The notes: a model not told the origin generated them from the sequence alone. 64,000 nucleotides of DNA from Cupriavidus pauculus (GCF_008801835.1 NZ_VZOW01000001.1:62001-126000), one strand, 5' to 3'; counted from the stretch's first letter, positions 35,471 to 45,468 are shown. Numbers and translations are program-made.

Positions 35471-36796
35471 ATGTCTTCCGTGATGACTGGCGCGCCACGC
35501 GCCATGGACAATTTGCCGCCAGCGCAGTTGGCGCAGCAACGCAACGAGGCGTATCGCAAGATCACCGTGCGCCTGATCCCGTTTCTCGTCTTCCTGTTCG
35601 TGCTGGCCTGGATCGATCGCGTCAACGTCGGCTTTGCCAAGCTGCAGATGCTGCAGGACCTGCAGTTCAGCGAGGCCGTGTACGGCCTGGGCGCCGGCAT
35701 TTTCTTCATCGGCTACTTCCTGTTCGAGGTGCCGAGCAACCTGCTGCTCGAGAAGATCGGCGCGCGCAAAACGCTGGCGCGTATCACTATTCTCTGGGGC
35801 CTGGCGTCGATGGCGATGATTTTCGTGAAGACGCCCACGCAGTTCTACGCACTGCGCTTTCTGCTCGGCGTCTTCGAAGCGGGTTTCTTTCCGGGGGTGG
35901 TGCTGTATCTCACGTACTGGTTCCCCGCCGCGCGCCGCGCGCGCATCAACGGGCTGTTCATGACCTCGTTTGCAATTGCAGGCGTGGTCGGCGGTCCGAT
36001 CGCCGGCTTCATCATGAGCGCGATGGACGGCGTCGACGGCCTGGCCAACTGGCAGTGGCTGTTCGTGATCGAGGGGATTCCGTCGGTGCTGGCCGGGATC
36101 GCCGTATTGCTGTACCTGCCCGAGAAGCCGGCCAGCGCGAAATGGCTGACGCAGCCCCAGCAGGCCATCGTCACCGGCGACGTGGAGGCCGAGGCACGCG
36201 ATCCGGCCAAGCACTCGTCGTTGAAGGATGCGTTCGCCAATTCGCGCGTGTGGGTCTGCGCAGCCATCTATTTCTGCGTGGTCAGCGGCAATGCGACGAT
36301 TGCGTTCTGGTCGCCTTCGATCATCAAGGAACTGGGTGTGCACGGCAACCTGCAGATCGGGCTGGTGTCGGCGATTCCGTTCGTGGCGGGCACCATCGCC
36401 ATGGTGCTCAACGGCATCCATTCGGACCGCACCGGCGAGCGCCGCATGCATTGCGCGCTGGCGACGCTGCTGGCGGCGGTGGGCCTGACGCTGACGGGCT
36501 ACCTGCTGCATAGCGCAGTGCTGGCGCTGGTGGCGTTGACCGTGGCGTCGATCGGCATCCTGGCGGCGTTCCCGGTGTTCTGGTCGCTGCCTTCGGCATT
36601 CCTGGCCGGCACGGCCGCCGCGGGCGGGATCGCGCTGATCAACTCGATCGGCAACCTGGCGGGCTTTGTCGCGCCCTACATGATCGGCTGGTTCAAGACC
36701 AACACCGGCCAGTTGGCCGCTGGCCTGTACTTTGTGGCGGCGCTGGAGTTCTGCGCCTCGGTGCTGGTCGTCGTTTTCATCCGCGCCCGCGCGTAA
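35471..36796 (+). CDS. MFS transporter, anion:cation symporter (ACS) family
   Basis: 441 residues, 12 helices. FVLAWIDRVNVGFAKLQM, GYFLFEVPSNLLLEKIGARK and RFLLGVFEAGFFPGVVLYLTYWF are characteristic of ACS carriers for tartrate, phthalate, 4-hydroxyphenylacetate and similar organic anions. ATG 35471 follows AAGGAGTAGCCACCG. As the last gene after GntR, DUF2848 and amidase, it is likely the importer (or exporter) for the amidase substrate or product. Confidence 0.9.
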   Translation: MSSVMTGAPRAMDNLPPAQLAQQRNEAYRKITVRLIPFLVFLFVLAWIDRVNVGFAKLQMLQDLQFSEAVYGLGAGIFFIGYFLFEVPSNLLLEKIGARKTLARITILWGLASMAMIFVKTPTQFYALRFLLGVFEAGFFPGVVLYLTYWFPAARRARINGLFMTSFAIAGVVGGPIAGFIMSAMDGVDGLANWQWLFVIEGIPSVLAGIAVLLYLPEKPASAKWLTQPQQAIVTGDVEAEARDPAKHSSLKDAFANSRVWVCAAIYFCVVSGNATIAFWSPSIIKELGVHGNLQIGLVSAIPFVAGTIAMVLNGIHSDRTGERRMHCALATLLAAVGLTLTGYLLHSAVLALVALTVASIGILAAFPVFWSLPSAFLAGTAAAGGIALINSIGNLAGFVAPYMIGWFKTNTGQLAAGLYFVAALEFCASVLVVVFIRARA

Positions 36797-36853
36797 TTCC
36801 GGCGGCGCCGGCGGGCAGGGCGAAGGGGGCTGGATTCCCCCCGCGCCTTGCGC

Positions 36854-36969
36854 TACAATCCGCATCCTTATTGCGCCGCAGGCCGAAGTTGCGCCGGCGG
36901 CACGGACGACGTTCCAGGCGCTCCCGGCGCCGCGTGCAACAAAGGCGGGCAGTTCCAGCCGCCTTTTTT
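36854..36969 (+). ncRNA. Possible small RNA upstream of tRNA-Leu
   Basis: A TACAAT -10 element (36854-36859, -35 weak) is followed about 105 nt later by a canonical terminator: AAAGGCGG (36941-36948) pairs with CCGCCTTT (36959-36966), with a T-run. In between is no ORF with a start and Shine-Dalgarno. This may encode a short RNA of about 100 nt. Alternatives are that the hairpin ends the MFS transcript and the TACAAT is the tRNA promoter. Confidence 0.3.
36941..36969 (+). terminator. Rho-independent terminator before tRNA-Leu
   Basis: 8-bp stem AAAGGCGG/CCGCCTTT, 10-nt loop, six T in a row then GTTTTG. It lies 27 nt upstream of tRNA-Leu and about 145 nt after the MFS stop. Confidence 0.75.
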
Positions 36970-36995
36970 GTTTTGTCAAACGCCGTCCAAGGACC

Positions 36996-37082
36996 GCGAG
37001 GGTGGCGAAATTGGTAGACGCACCAGGTTTAGGTCCTGACGCCAGCAATGGTGTAGGGGTTCGAGTCCCCTCCCTCGCACCA
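36996..37082 (+). tRNA. tRNA-Leu (anticodon UAG)
   Basis: 87 nt including an encoded CCA. Acceptor GCGAGGG/CCCTCGC, D-loop with TTGGTAGAC, anticodon loop TTTAGGT with TAG at its centre, long class II variable arm, and T-arm GGGGTTCGAGTCCCC. Reads CUA and other CUN codons. Confidence 0.97.
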
Positions 37083-37227
37083 CGAATTCCGGATGAGCGT
37101 GCCCCGTTCGCGGTACTCGCACGCAGCACCGCTCCCGAGCCGTTCTTCGATGGCGACAGGGCCGCGCAACGCCGCTTTGGGTAGCGATACCGCGCCATTG
37201 ACGGGGTCTTTCGATTCTGCGGATGCC

Positions 37228-38493
37228 ATGCCCGATTCCCCTCGCTCTGATCCTATTCGCCATGAAGGCGCCGTTGTCATCGGCGGCGGGCCTGCCGGCT
37301 TGATGGCGGCCGAAACACTGGCCGCGCAGGGCGTCGCGGTGCATCTCTACGACGCCATGCCGTCGCTTGGGCGCAAATTCCTCATGGCGGGCAAGGGCGG
37401 CATGAATATCACGCATTCCGAGTCGGCGGACGCATTCGTGCGCCGCTATGGCGCGCGTGCGGACCGGATCGGGCCGATGCTTGACGCGTTGAGTCCGGAG
37501 CGTCTGCGCGCCTGGGTGCATGCGCTTGGCATCGACACGTTTGTCGGCAGTTCGGGCCGTGTGTTTCCCACCGACATGAAGGCCGCGCCCTTGCTGCGTG
37601 CGTGGCTGCATCGGGTGCGCGAATCGGGCGTGCGGATCCATACCCGGCATCGCTGGACCGGTTTTGGCCAGTCGAGCGATGGTTGGCATGTGCTGCGCCT
37701 TGCCACCCGGGAAGGGGAAGTCGAGGTGGCGGCCCGGGCCGTGGTGCTGGCACTGGGTGGCGGCAGTTGGGCGCGCCTTGGATCCGACGGAGCATGGCTG
37801 CCGATACTGGCGGCGCGCGGCGTGGGCATGGCGCCATTGCGGCCGGCCAATTGCGGGTTCGATGTCGAGTGGAGCGAGCTGTTCCGCGTCCGCCATGCGG
37901 GCGATCCGGTGAAATCGGTGGCGCTCGGCGTCACCGCGCTGGACGGCACGGTATGGCAGCGCCAGGGCGAGTTCGTGATCAGCGAATCCGGCATCGAAGG
38001 CAGTCTGGTCTACGCGCTATCCGCTCCGATCCGCGATCTGATCGATGCGCATGGGCACGCCACCGTCACGCTGGATCTGGCACCGGGCCGCTCGGTCGAG
38101 AACGTCGCCGCGGAGGTGGCGCGACCGCGTGGCTCGCGCTCGGTATCGAGCCATCTGCAGAGCCGGCTGGGCATCACGGGCGTCAAGGCGACATTGCTGC
38201 GCGAGGTGCTCGACAAGGACGCGATGCATGATCCGGCGGCGCTCGCCGCGGCCATCAAGGCGCTGCCGCTGCGCCTGATACGGGCGCGGCCGATCGACGA
38301 AGTCATCAGCTCGGCCGGCGGCGTCCGCTTCGAGGCGATGGACGATCGGCTGATGCTGAGCGCGATGCCCGGCGTGTTCTGCGCAGGGGAAATGCTGGAC
38401 TGGGAAGCGCCCACCGGCGGATACCTGCTGACGGCGTGCTTCGCCAGTGGGCAGGTGGCGGGCGCAGGCGCTGCGCAATTTTTGCGGACGTGA
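37228..38493 (+). CDS. HI0933-type FAD-dependent flavoprotein
   Basis: 421 residues. N-terminal Rossmann motif VVIGGGPAGLMAAETLAAQG, then the family-typical LGRKFLMAGKGGMNITHSE. The C-terminal FAD-capping part has GGVRFEAMD...GVFCAGEMLDWEAPTGGYLL. These are cytosolic oxidoreductases of unknown substrate. ATG 37228 (MPDSPRSDPIRHEG) is chosen over 37093, which lies 11 nt after the tRNA and has no family match. Confidence 0.88.
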   Translation: MPDSPRSDPIRHEGAVVIGGGPAGLMAAETLAAQGVAVHLYDAMPSLGRKFLMAGKGGMNITHSESADAFVRRYGARADRIGPMLDALSPERLRAWVHALGIDTFVGSSGRVFPTDMKAAPLLRAWLHRVRESGVRIHTRHRWTGFGQSSDGWHVLRLATREGEVEVAARAVVLALGGGSWARLGSDGAWLPILAARGVGMAPLRPANCGFDVEWSELFRVRHAGDPVKSVALGVTALDGTVWQRQGEFVISESGIEGSLVYALSAPIRDLIDAHGHATVTLDLAPGRSVENVAAEVARPRGSRSVSSHLQSRLGITGVKATLLREVLDKDAMHDPAALAAAIKALPLRLIRARPIDEVISSAGGVRFEAMDDRLMLSAMPGVFCAGEMLDWEAPTGGYLLTACFASGQVAGAGAAQFLRT

Positions 38494-38574
38494 TTGCGCG
38501 TGGGGATCGCTGGCCGGAGCGCGTCCGCTAGTCGTGCGGCGGGTGATGGGGGCGTTTTCGCGAGGCCGGCGGGT

Positions 38575-39468
38575 CTAACGACGCTGGGCGAGCCAGATGC
38601 CCACCGCGATAAAGGCCAACCCTATCCCGTGATACCAATGCGGCGACTCGCCCAGCAGCACGGTTGAAAGCACGGCCGCAAACAGCGGAGTGAGCGTAAT
38701 AAAGAAAACCGGCAATTGGGCGCCGGCGCTGGCAATCGCACGATCCCAGACGAAGTACGCCAGCAGCGACGGCACGGTGCCAACGTAGAGCAGGATCCAC
38801 GCGACTTTGCCGTTCCACTCCAGCGGTTGCGCGAGCACGCTGATTTCCCAGACGGAGAGCGGAATACTGGCGATCACGCCGGTAACGATCTGCGCGAGCA
38901 GCAGCGCGGGCAACGGCAGGTCGGGGCGGTTCTTGCGCAGCAGCCACGTATAGAAGCTCCATGCGACGGTTGCGGCGAGCATATAGAGGTCGCCGGGGAC
39001 GAACGCGAGTTGCGTCAGCCGCTGCGGTTCGCCACGCATCAGGACGAACGTCACGCCGACCAGGCACAGCAGCGCGCCGGCCACATGCCACGCGCGGAAG
39101 CGCTCCCGGAAGAACCCGGCGCCGATGATCAGCAGGAAAAGCGGAGTCGACGCGCCGATCAGCGTGACGTTGATCGGCGTCGATGTGGTGAGCGCCAGAT
39201 ATTGGAATGCGTTATAGCTGGCGATCGACAGCAGGCCCATGGCGGTCAGAATGCCCGCATGACGCCGCAGTGTGTCGCGATGGGCCACGACGCCGCGCCA
39301 CGCATAGGGCGCCAGCAACAGGCCGGCAATGATCCAGCGGACAAGATTCAGCGTGATCGGCGGAATGGTCCCGGCAGCCATGCGGCCGACAATCGCGTTG
39401 CCGGCCCAGGCCAGCGGCGGGAATGTCAGCAGGAACAGCGTGGTCGGGTCGATGCGGGTCTTGGTCAT
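38575..39468 (-). CDS. EamA/DMT family transporter
   Basis: 297 residues with ten predicted helices as two five-helix EamA repeats (LTFPPLAWAGNAIVGRMAAG at the start; WSFYTWLLRKN opening the second half; FAAVLSTVLLGESPHWYHGIGLAFI near the end). Exports small metabolites or amino acids in characterised relatives; no substrate clue here. Convergent with the flavoprotein gene, divergent from the VanZ-like gene. Confidence 0.88.
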   Translation of the reverse strand: MTKTRIDPTTLFLLTFPPLAWAGNAIVGRMAAGTIPPITLNLVRWIIAGLLLAPYAWRGVVAHRDTLRRHAGILTAMGLLSIASYNAFQYLALTTSTPINVTLIGASTPLFLLIIGAGFFRERFRAWHVAGALLCLVGVTFVLMRGEPQRLTQLAFVPGDLYMLAATVAWSFYTWLLRKNRPDLPLPALLLAQIVTGVIASIPLSVWEISVLAQPLEWNGKVAWILLYVGTVPSLLAYFVWDRAIASAGAQLPVFFITLTPLFAAVLSTVLLGESPHWYHGIGLAFIAVGIWLAQRR

Positions 39469-39751
39469 CGTAGGGAAGATCGCCGCCGCAGTGCCCTCGC
39501 AACATGCCGGCGGACGTTACAGGATCCGGCAATATACGTCCCCACGGGAAATGCCGCTCAAACGCCGCCCGATCCCCCTTGGGAGCTTGGGGACTTGCGG
39601 ACGTGAGTACCTGGAGGCGGGCCAGCGCCGCGAGACGGCTCGACAAGGCGCGGCTGGCTCGGCAAGGTCGGTGCAGTGCGCCACACAGCGCTGTTTCTGA
39701 CTGTGCAATGATTGACAGCGTCCCGGTTCCGCCTTCCGTGCAATCAGCGCA

Positions 39752-40090
39752 GTGTTTCGTCTCGCAACTTCACATTTCCGGTTGTTATTCGCCGTCTGCG
39801 CGCTGGTCGTGCTGATCCTGGCATTGCTGCCGCCATCGGTGCCCGAGCCGACCACCGGCTGGGACAAGTCCAATCATCTGCTGGCGTTTGGAGTGCTGAC
39901 GATGCTGGGCGCGCGCGGCTGGCCGGGGCGGCCGTGGCGTCTGCTGGTCGGCATGATCGCCTACGGCGGCTTGATCGAGTTGCTGCAGTCGATGACCGGC
40001 TATCGCGACGCCTCGTGGCTCGACCTGGTGGCCGATGCCTGCGGGATCGCGATCGGCATGCTGTTCAGCTCTCGAGCGATTCGAGTGTGA
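39752..40090 (+). CDS. VanZ-like membrane protein
   Basis: 112 residues, about three to four helices. The core GWDKSNHLLAFGVLTMLGARGWPG and YGGLIELLQSMTGYRDASWLDLVADACGIAIG matches the VanZ-like family (conserved DKxxH and E...R.....D..A...G). Function unknown outside teicoplanin resistance. Starts at GTG 39752. Its 3' end overlaps the convergent rlmJ gene by 26 nt. Confidence 0.8.
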   Translation: MFRLATSHFRLLFAVCALVVLILALLPPSVPEPTTGWDKSNHLLAFGVLTMLGARGWPGRPWRLLVGMIAYGGLIELLQSMTGYRDASWLDLVADACGIAIGMLFSSRAIRV

Positions 40091-40922
40091 AGCGCGCGCC
40101 GTCGTCCTGGCCCAGCAGGTCCACCAGCGTCGGCATGGCGTCCTGCAGCGCGGCTTTGAGCGTCCATGGCGGGTTCACGATGAACATGCCGCTGCCGTGC
40201 AGACCCAATCCGCCTTCGACGGGATGCTTGACGGTCAGCGTGACATGCAGCCAGCTCTTGAGCGGCAGCCGCTTGAGCTGCGCCGGCAATTGCGTCGATT
40301 CGCGGCGCTGTACCTCGGGATACCAGATCGCGTACATGCCCGTTGCAAAGCGTTCCAGGCCGGCCTTGAGCGTATCGAGCGTGCGCGCGTAATCCTGCTT
40401 GTCCTCGTAGGACGGATCGATCAATACCAGCGCGCGGCGCGGCGGGGGCGGAAGGATCGCCTTGATGCCGGTGAAGCCATCGCCGTCGTACAGCATGACC
40501 TTGCGGCCGGCGCCGCGGAAGTTGTCGCGCAACACCTGGATCTCGGTGCTGTGCAGCTCGAACAGGCGCAGGCGGTCGGCGTCGCGCAGCATTTGCCACG
40601 CCAGCCATGGCGAGCCAGGGTAATGCTTGAGTGCGCCGTCCGGGTTCAGTTCGCGCACCTGTTCCAGGTATGCCTCCAGCAAGCCGGGCAGCGCCGTGCC
40701 GGCGGCCGACGCGCGCCAGAGCGGCCCGATGCCGGTTTCGAATTCGGACTTCTTTTGCGCATAGGCATGGTCCAGCGCGTAGAGCCCGGCGCCGGCGTGA
40801 GTGTCGACATACCAGAACGGCTTGTCCTTCTGCGTCAGGTAGTCGAGCAGCTGGACTACGACGGCGTGCTTGAGAACATCGGCATGATTGCCGGCGTGAA
40901 AGGCGTGACGATAACTGAGCAT
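40065..40922 (-). CDS. rlmJ: 23S rRNA (adenine-2030 N6)-methyltransferase
   Basis: 285 residues. Begins MLSYRHAFHAGNHADVLKH, the RlmJ signature, with VDTHAGAGLYAL as SAM-binding loop and catalytic motif LIDPSYE (Ser where the common form has DPPY). The RlmJ-specific insertion and the MYAIWYPEVQ segment are also present. Methylates A2030 of 23S rRNA. Divergent from mnmC, another RNA-modification gene. Confidence 0.92.
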   Translation of the reverse strand: MLSYRHAFHAGNHADVLKHAVVVQLLDYLTQKDKPFWYVDTHAGAGLYALDHAYAQKKSEFETGIGPLWRASAAGTALPGLLEAYLEQVRELNPDGALKHYPGSPWLAWQMLRDADRLRLFELHSTEIQVLRDNFRGAGRKVMLYDGDGFTGIKAILPPPPRRALVLIDPSYEDKQDYARTLDTLKAGLERFATGMYAIWYPEVQRRESTQLPAQLKRLPLKSWLHVTLTVKHPVEGGLGLHGSGMFIVNPPWTLKAALQDAMPTLVDLLGQDDGARFTLESLES

Positions 40923-41048
40923 GGCGGCGGGGAATGACGGCGCGCAAATGTCGCGTGGGAATCCGGTTGGGCTTGGTATTCCGGGCGGTTTGCGGGAAGG
41001 GCGCTATGCTACCATCCGCCGCCATTTCCGGCCGTATATCCATCCGCC

Positions 41049-43052
41049 ATGTCGCGTGCTCTCGAGCCTGCCGAGCCCGTTTTCTCCGAAGACGGCATTC
41101 CCTATTCGCCGCGTTACGACGATGTCTATCACAGCACCGCCGGCGGCCTGGAACAGGCGCGGCACGTATTCCTGGGCGGCAACGGCCTGCCCGGCAACTG
41201 GGCGCGGCGCGAGCAATTCGTCATCGTCGAAACCGGTTTTGGGCAGGGGCTCAATTTCCTCGCGACCTGGCAGGCCTGGCGTGACGATCCGCAGCGCTGT
41301 CGCCGCCTGCATTTCGTCTCGATCGAAAAGCACCCGTTCACGCGCGACGGCCTGGCGCGGCTGCACGCCGCGCTGGGCGATCTGCTGCCACTGGCCACGC
41401 AACTGCAGGCGCAATGGCCCGATGCGCTGCCGGGACTGCACCGGTTGAGTTTCGAGGACGGCGTGATAACGCTGACGCTCGCCTTCGGCGATATCGAGAC
41501 GATGCTGCCGCGGCTTGCGCTCGGCGCCGACGGTTTCTATCTCGACGGTTTTTCGCCGTCGCGCAATGCCGACATGTGGTCGGATTCGGTCTTTCGTGGC
41601 CTGGGCAGGCTCGCCCGGATGGGCGCCACGCTGGCCACCTATACCGCGGCCGGCTTCGTGCGCCGCGGGTTGCAGGCCGCGGGTTTTGTGGTGACAAAAG
41701 CGCCGGGCTTTGCCGGCAAGCGCGACATGATCGCCGCGCATTTCGCCCCGGCCTGGAAAAATCGCCGCTATGCGCCGCCCGACGCCGCGCACTGGCCGGA
41801 CCGGCATGCCATCGTGATCGGCGCCGGACTGGCCGGCTGTGCGGTGTCGGAGCGACTGGCCGCGCGCGGCTGGCGCGTGACGCTATTCGATCAGCACGAC
41901 GCGCAGGCCCGGCAGACGTCGGCTCACCGCGCAGCCGCGATGCATGCGCATGTGTCGGCCGACGACAGTGTGCTGTCGCGCCTGTCGCGCGCGGGAAATC
42001 TCCACGCGTTGCGGGCGTGGCATGCGCTGGAGGCAGCCGGCCACAAGGTCGGCTGGCACGGCTGCGGCGTGCTGCAGATCGGCGAGGACGCTGCCGACAA
42101 TGCGGCGCAACGCGCGGCCCTGCAGACGCTCGGGTTTCCGGAATCGTTCGTGCGCTGGATGTCGGCCGACGAGGCGGCGCGTGAGCACGATGCGCCCGTG
42201 CCGCGCGGCGGTTTGTGGTTTCCGCAAGGCGGCTGGGTCGCGCCGCCGGACATCTGTCGCGCACAACTGGCCAAGGCCGGGGCCGCCGTGGACGCGCGCT
42301 TCAACTGCCGCGTGGCGTCGCTGGCGCATGTCGAAGGCGAATGGCATGCGCTGGGCGAGGGCGGCGAACTGCTGGCGCGCGCGCCGCTGGCAGTGCTGGC
42401 AAATGCGCATGAAGCCGAACGGCTGGTATCGGGCCGGTTCCTCGCGCTGCGGCGCATTCGCGGCCAGTTGACCGATCTGGACTCACGGCAGGTGGAGGCG
42501 CTGGGCGCGTGGCCCGATTGCGTGGTCACCGGCAACGGCTACCTGTTGCCGCGCGGCGAGCGGGGCGATGCGCGCGTGGGATCGAGCTACGACGAGGACC
42601 AGGGGCCGCTGGTCGAATGTGCCGATACCCACGCGGCCAATCTTGCGCGGCTGGCGTCGCTATTGCCCGATCGCGGCGCAGCGATCGGGCGGCTGGATCC
42701 AGCCAATTTGCGCGGTTATGTTGGCGTGCGAACGGTGACGCACAACCGCCTGCCGCTGATCGGCCGCATCGCCGACGACACCGCGGCGCTGGCGCGCGCC
42801 GAAGCGCTGCGCGGCGCGCATCTGCGCGATGTGCCGCGGCTGCCGGGCCTCTACGCCGCCCTTGCGTATGGCTCGCGCGGCCTCACCTGGGCAGCGTTGG
42901 GCGCGGAGCTGATCGTCTCGCAGATCGAGGGCGAGCCGTTGCCGCTGGAGGCCGACCTGGCGGATGCGCTGGACCCGGCGCGTCTGTTGTTGCGTGCCTT
43001 GCGCCACGGGCGCGCAGGCGACGGGCCGGATCCCCATTCTGAGCACGCTTAA
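41049..43052 (+). CDS. mnmC: Bifunctional tRNA 5-methylaminomethyl-2-thiouridine synthesis enzyme
   Basis: 667 residues. The N-terminal methyltransferase domain (about 1-240) has [15 protein letters not shown] and [15 protein letters not shown]. The C-terminal FAD-dependent oxidase domain starts near 255 ([22 protein letters not shown]) and ends with [17 protein letters not shown]. It converts cmnm5s2U34 to mnm5s2U34 in two steps: FAD-dependent removal of the carboxymethyl group, then methylation. Both halves are intact. Confidence 0.95.
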   Translation: MSRALEPAEPVFSEDGIPYSPRYDDVYHSTAGGLEQARHVFLGGNGLPGNWARREQFVIVETGFGQGLNFLATWQAWRDDPQRCRRLHFVSIEKHPFTRDGLARLHAALGDLLPLATQLQAQWPDALPGLHRLSFEDGVITLTLAFGDIETMLPRLALGADGFYLDGFSPSRNADMWSDSVFRGLGRLARMGATLATYTAAGFVRRGLQAAGFVVTKAPGFAGKRDMIAAHFAPAWKNRRYAPPDAAHWPDRHAIVIGAGLAGCAVSERLAARGWRVTLFDQHDAQARQTSAHRAAAMHAHVSADDSVLSRLSRAGNLHALRAWHALEAAGHKVGWHGCGVLQIGEDAADNAAQRAALQTLGFPESFVRWMSADEAAREHDAPVPRGGLWFPQGGWVAPPDICRAQLAKAGAAVDARFNCRVASLAHVEGEWHALGEGGELLARAPLAVLANAHEAERLVSGRFLALRRIRGQLTDLDSRQVEALGAWPDCVVTGNGYLLPRGERGDARVGSSYDEDQGPLVECADTHAANLARLASLLPDRGAAIGRLDPANLRGYVGVRTVTHNRLPLIGRIADDTAALARAEALRGAHLRDVPRLPGLYAALAYGSRGLTWAALGAELIVSQIEGEPLPLEADLADALDPARLLLRALRHGRAGDGPDPHSEHA

Positions 43053-43214
43053 TGCCGGCAAGGGTAAAAACTGCCGGAAGCGAATGAAATCCGTGCGATA
43101 ATCCGCGTTTTCCGTTTGCGCGGAGAACCACGCTCGCGAGCATTCCCGGTCGCGCAAGCGGCGGCGCGCAAGCGGATGCGCTGACAACAACATTTCTGGA
43201 TTGGATTAACGACC

Positions 43215-44564
43215 ATGTCGAACGTCATTGAAAACCTCGGCAAGCTGGACCGCAAGGTAACCCTGGCTATCCCCAAGGCCGAAGTGCAGAAGGAAACCCA
43301 GGAGCGTCTGGTTCGCCTGTCGAAGACCGTGAAGATGTCCGGTTTTCGTCCGGGCAAGGTGCCGATGAAGATGGTCGAAAAGCAATACGGCCAGCAAGTC
43401 GAGTTCGAAGTCCGCTTCGACAAGGCCGCCCGCAAGTTCTTCGACATCACGCAGGCCCAGGACGTAAAGGTTGCCGGCCAGCCGAAGTTCGACGTGAAGA
43501 CCGAAGGCGTGGCCGATGACGAACTGGCCTTCGAGGCAACGTTCGAGGTCTATCCGGAAGTCAAGATCGGCGATCTGGCTTCGGCCGAAGTGACGCGCAC
43601 GAAGACCGAAATCGGCGACGCGGAAATCGACAAGACCGTCGACATCCTGCGCAAGCAGCGCGTGCACTACCACGCCCGCGGCGAAGCCGGCGCGCATGGC
43701 GACGGCGGCGGCGATGTGGCGGCTCAGAATGGCGACCGCGTGACGGTCGATTTCGTTGGCAAGATCGACGGCGTCGAATTCCCCGGCGGCAAGGCGGAAG
43801 ATTTCGTTTTCGTGCTGGGCGAAGGCCGCATGCTGCCCGAATTCGAGCAGGCCGCGCTGGGTCTGAAGGAAGGCGAAAGCAAGACGTTCCCGCTGGCTTT
43901 CCCCGAGGACTACCACGGCAAGGAAGTGGCCGGCAAGACCGCCGAGTTCACGATCACGCTGAAGAAGGTGGAGTGGGCGCATCTGCCGGAAGTCGATGAC
44001 GCTTTCGCCAAGTCGCTCGGCATCGCCGACGGCAGCGTCGAGAAGATGCGCGCCGACATCCGCGAAAATCTCGAGCGCGAAGTCAAGCGCCGTACGCATT
44101 CGATGCTGAAGGACCAGGTCATGGAAGCTCTGCTGAAGGTCAGCGAGCTGGACGTGCCCAAGGCCCTGGTCGAGCAGGATCAGCAGCGTCTGGTGGAAAT
44201 GGCGCGTCGCGATCTGGAACAGCGCGGCATGCCGAATGCCAAGGACATGCCGATTCCGGCCGAGATGTTCACGCAACAGGCCGAGCGCCGCGTGAAGCTG
44301 GGCCTGATCCTGGCCGAGATCGTCAAGGCCAACGGCCTGGAAGCCAAGCCGGAGCAGGTCAAGGCCGAGATCGAGGACTTCGCCAAGAGCTACGAAGATC
44401 CGAAGGAAGTCATGCGCTGGTACTACGGCGACCAGCAACGCCTGGCCGAGATGGAAGCCTACGTGCTCGAAAACAACGTGGTAAATTTCGTGTGCGACAA
44501 GGCCAAGGTGTCGGACAAGACGGTGTCGTTCGAAGAACTCACCGCCGCCCCGGCGCAAGCCTGA
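43215..44564 (+). CDS. tig: Trigger factor
   Basis: 449 residues, ribosome-associated chaperone and prolyl isomerase. Ribosome-docking loop GFRPGKVP at 43-50; FKBP-like PPIase domain from [14 protein letters not shown] with [14 protein letters not shown]-terminal arms follow. A glycine/histidine-rich insertion ([12 protein letters not shown]) precedes the PPIase domain. First gene of the conserved tig-clpP-clpX-lon block. Confidence 0.97.
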   Translation: MSNVIENLGKLDRKVTLAIPKAEVQKETQERLVRLSKTVKMSGFRPGKVPMKMVEKQYGQQVEFEVRFDKAARKFFDITQAQDVKVAGQPKFDVKTEGVADDELAFEATFEVYPEVKIGDLASAEVTRTKTEIGDAEIDKTVDILRKQRVHYHARGEAGAHGDGGGDVAAQNGDRVTVDFVGKIDGVEFPGGKAEDFVFVLGEGRMLPEFEQAALGLKEGESKTFPLAFPEDYHGKEVAGKTAEFTITLKKVEWAHLPEVDDAFAKSLGIADGSVEKMRADIRENLEREVKRRTHSMLKDQVMEALLKVSELDVPKALVEQDQQRLVEMARRDLEQRGMPNAKDMPIPAEMFTQQAERRVKLGLILAEIVKANGLEAKPEQVKAEIEDFAKSYEDPKEVMRWYYGDQQRLAEMEAYVLENNVVNFVCDKAKVSDKTVSFEELTAAPAQA

Positions 44565-44607
44565 CGTCGGGCTGGCCGGCAGCCGTGAATGACGCGGCGC
44601 CGGGCAA

Positions 44608-44640
44608 CGTCGATCGGCCTGGCGCGCTGGCCGATCGACG
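44608..44640 (+). other. Perfect 12-bp hairpin between tig and clpP
   Basis: CGTCGATCGGCC (44608-44619) and GGCCGATCGACG (44629-44640) with a 9-nt loop, ending 27 nt before the clpP start. No U-tract follows, so it is more likely a processing or attenuating structure than a full terminator. Confidence 0.65.
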
Positions 44641-44667
44641 CTATTCCTGTATATCTGGAGAACCTGC

Positions 44668-45318
44668 ATGACTCGCAATGATTTGCTTGATCGTCTCGCT
44701 ACCACGCAGGCTTCCGCCCTGGAGACCCAGGGTCTCGGACTGGTGCCGATGGTCGTCGAGCAGTCCGGCCGGGGCGAGCGCGCGTACGATATCTACTCGC
44801 GCCTGCTCAAGGAACGTGTCGTTTTCATGGTTGGCGAAGTCAACGACCAGACCGCCAATCTGGTAGTGGCCCAGTTGCTCTTCCTGGAAAGCGAGAACCC
44901 GGACAAGGACGTGTCGCTGTACATCAACTCGCCGGGCGGTTCGGTTTCCGCTGGGCTGGCGATCTACGACACGATGCAGTTCATCAAGCCCGACGTGCAA
45001 ACGCTGTGCATGGGCATGGCGGCAAGCATGGGCGCATTCCTGCTGGCAGCAGGCGCCAAGGGCAAGCGCAGCGCGCTGCCGAATTCGCGGATCATGATTC
45101 ACCAGCCGCTGGGCGGTGCGCGTGGTCAGGCGTCGGACATCGAGATCCAGGCGCGCGAGATTCTTTACCTGCGTGAACGTCTGAACAGCATCCTGTCGGA
45201 AGTGACGGGCCAGCCGGTGGAGAAGATTGCCCGCGACACCGATCGCGACAACTTCATGAGTGGCGACCAGGCAGTCGACTACGGCCTGATCGACAAGGTG
45301 ATTTCGCGCCGCGGCTAA
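44668..45318 (+). CDS. clpP: ATP-dependent Clp protease proteolytic subunit
   Basis: 216 residues. Catalytic triad Ser120 (GMAASMGA), His145 (MIHQPLGG) and Asp194 (TDRDNFMS). The N-terminal propeptide ends before [19 protein letters not shown] 44668 follows CTGGAGAACCTGC. Assembles as a double heptamer, with ClpX (next gene) and probably ClpA as unfoldases. Confidence 0.97.
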   Translation: MTRNDLLDRLATTQASALETQGLGLVPMVVEQSGRGERAYDIYSRLLKERVVFMVGEVNDQTANLVVAQLLFLESENPDKDVSLYINSPGGSVSAGLAIYDTMQFIKPDVQTLCMGMAASMGAFLLAAGAKGKRSALPNSRIMIHQPLGGARGQASDIEIQAREILYLRERLNSILSEVTGQPVEKIARDTDRDNFMSGDQAVDYGLIDKVISRRG

Positions 45319-45444
45319 CAATGGAGCGGGTGTGACGGCATGTCGGCTCGGCGGATTCGCTCGGAATTATCCGAGCCGGGTCCGGTGATGCCGGGCTTCT
45401 GCCGACGAAGTCTGCATCGTCCCAAATGACGCAGGCTACACCGG

Positions 45445-45468
45445 AACGAGGCCGCGTGCCTCGTTTTT
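45445..45468 (+). terminator. Rho-independent terminator after clpP
   Basis: AACGAGGC/GCCTCGTT stem with CGCGT loop followed by TTTGC. It separates clpP from clpX, so clpX probably also has its own promoter in 45470-45590. Confidence 0.7.

Noticed and set aside
22584..36796. Catabolic region as a recent genomic island
   Set aside because: No mobile genes, flanking repeats or visible change in GC or codon use; accessory in content but not shown to be transferred.
36996..37227. tRNA-Leu as an integration site for a mobile element
   Set aside because: No direct repeat of the tRNA 3' end, no integrase and no composition change next to it.
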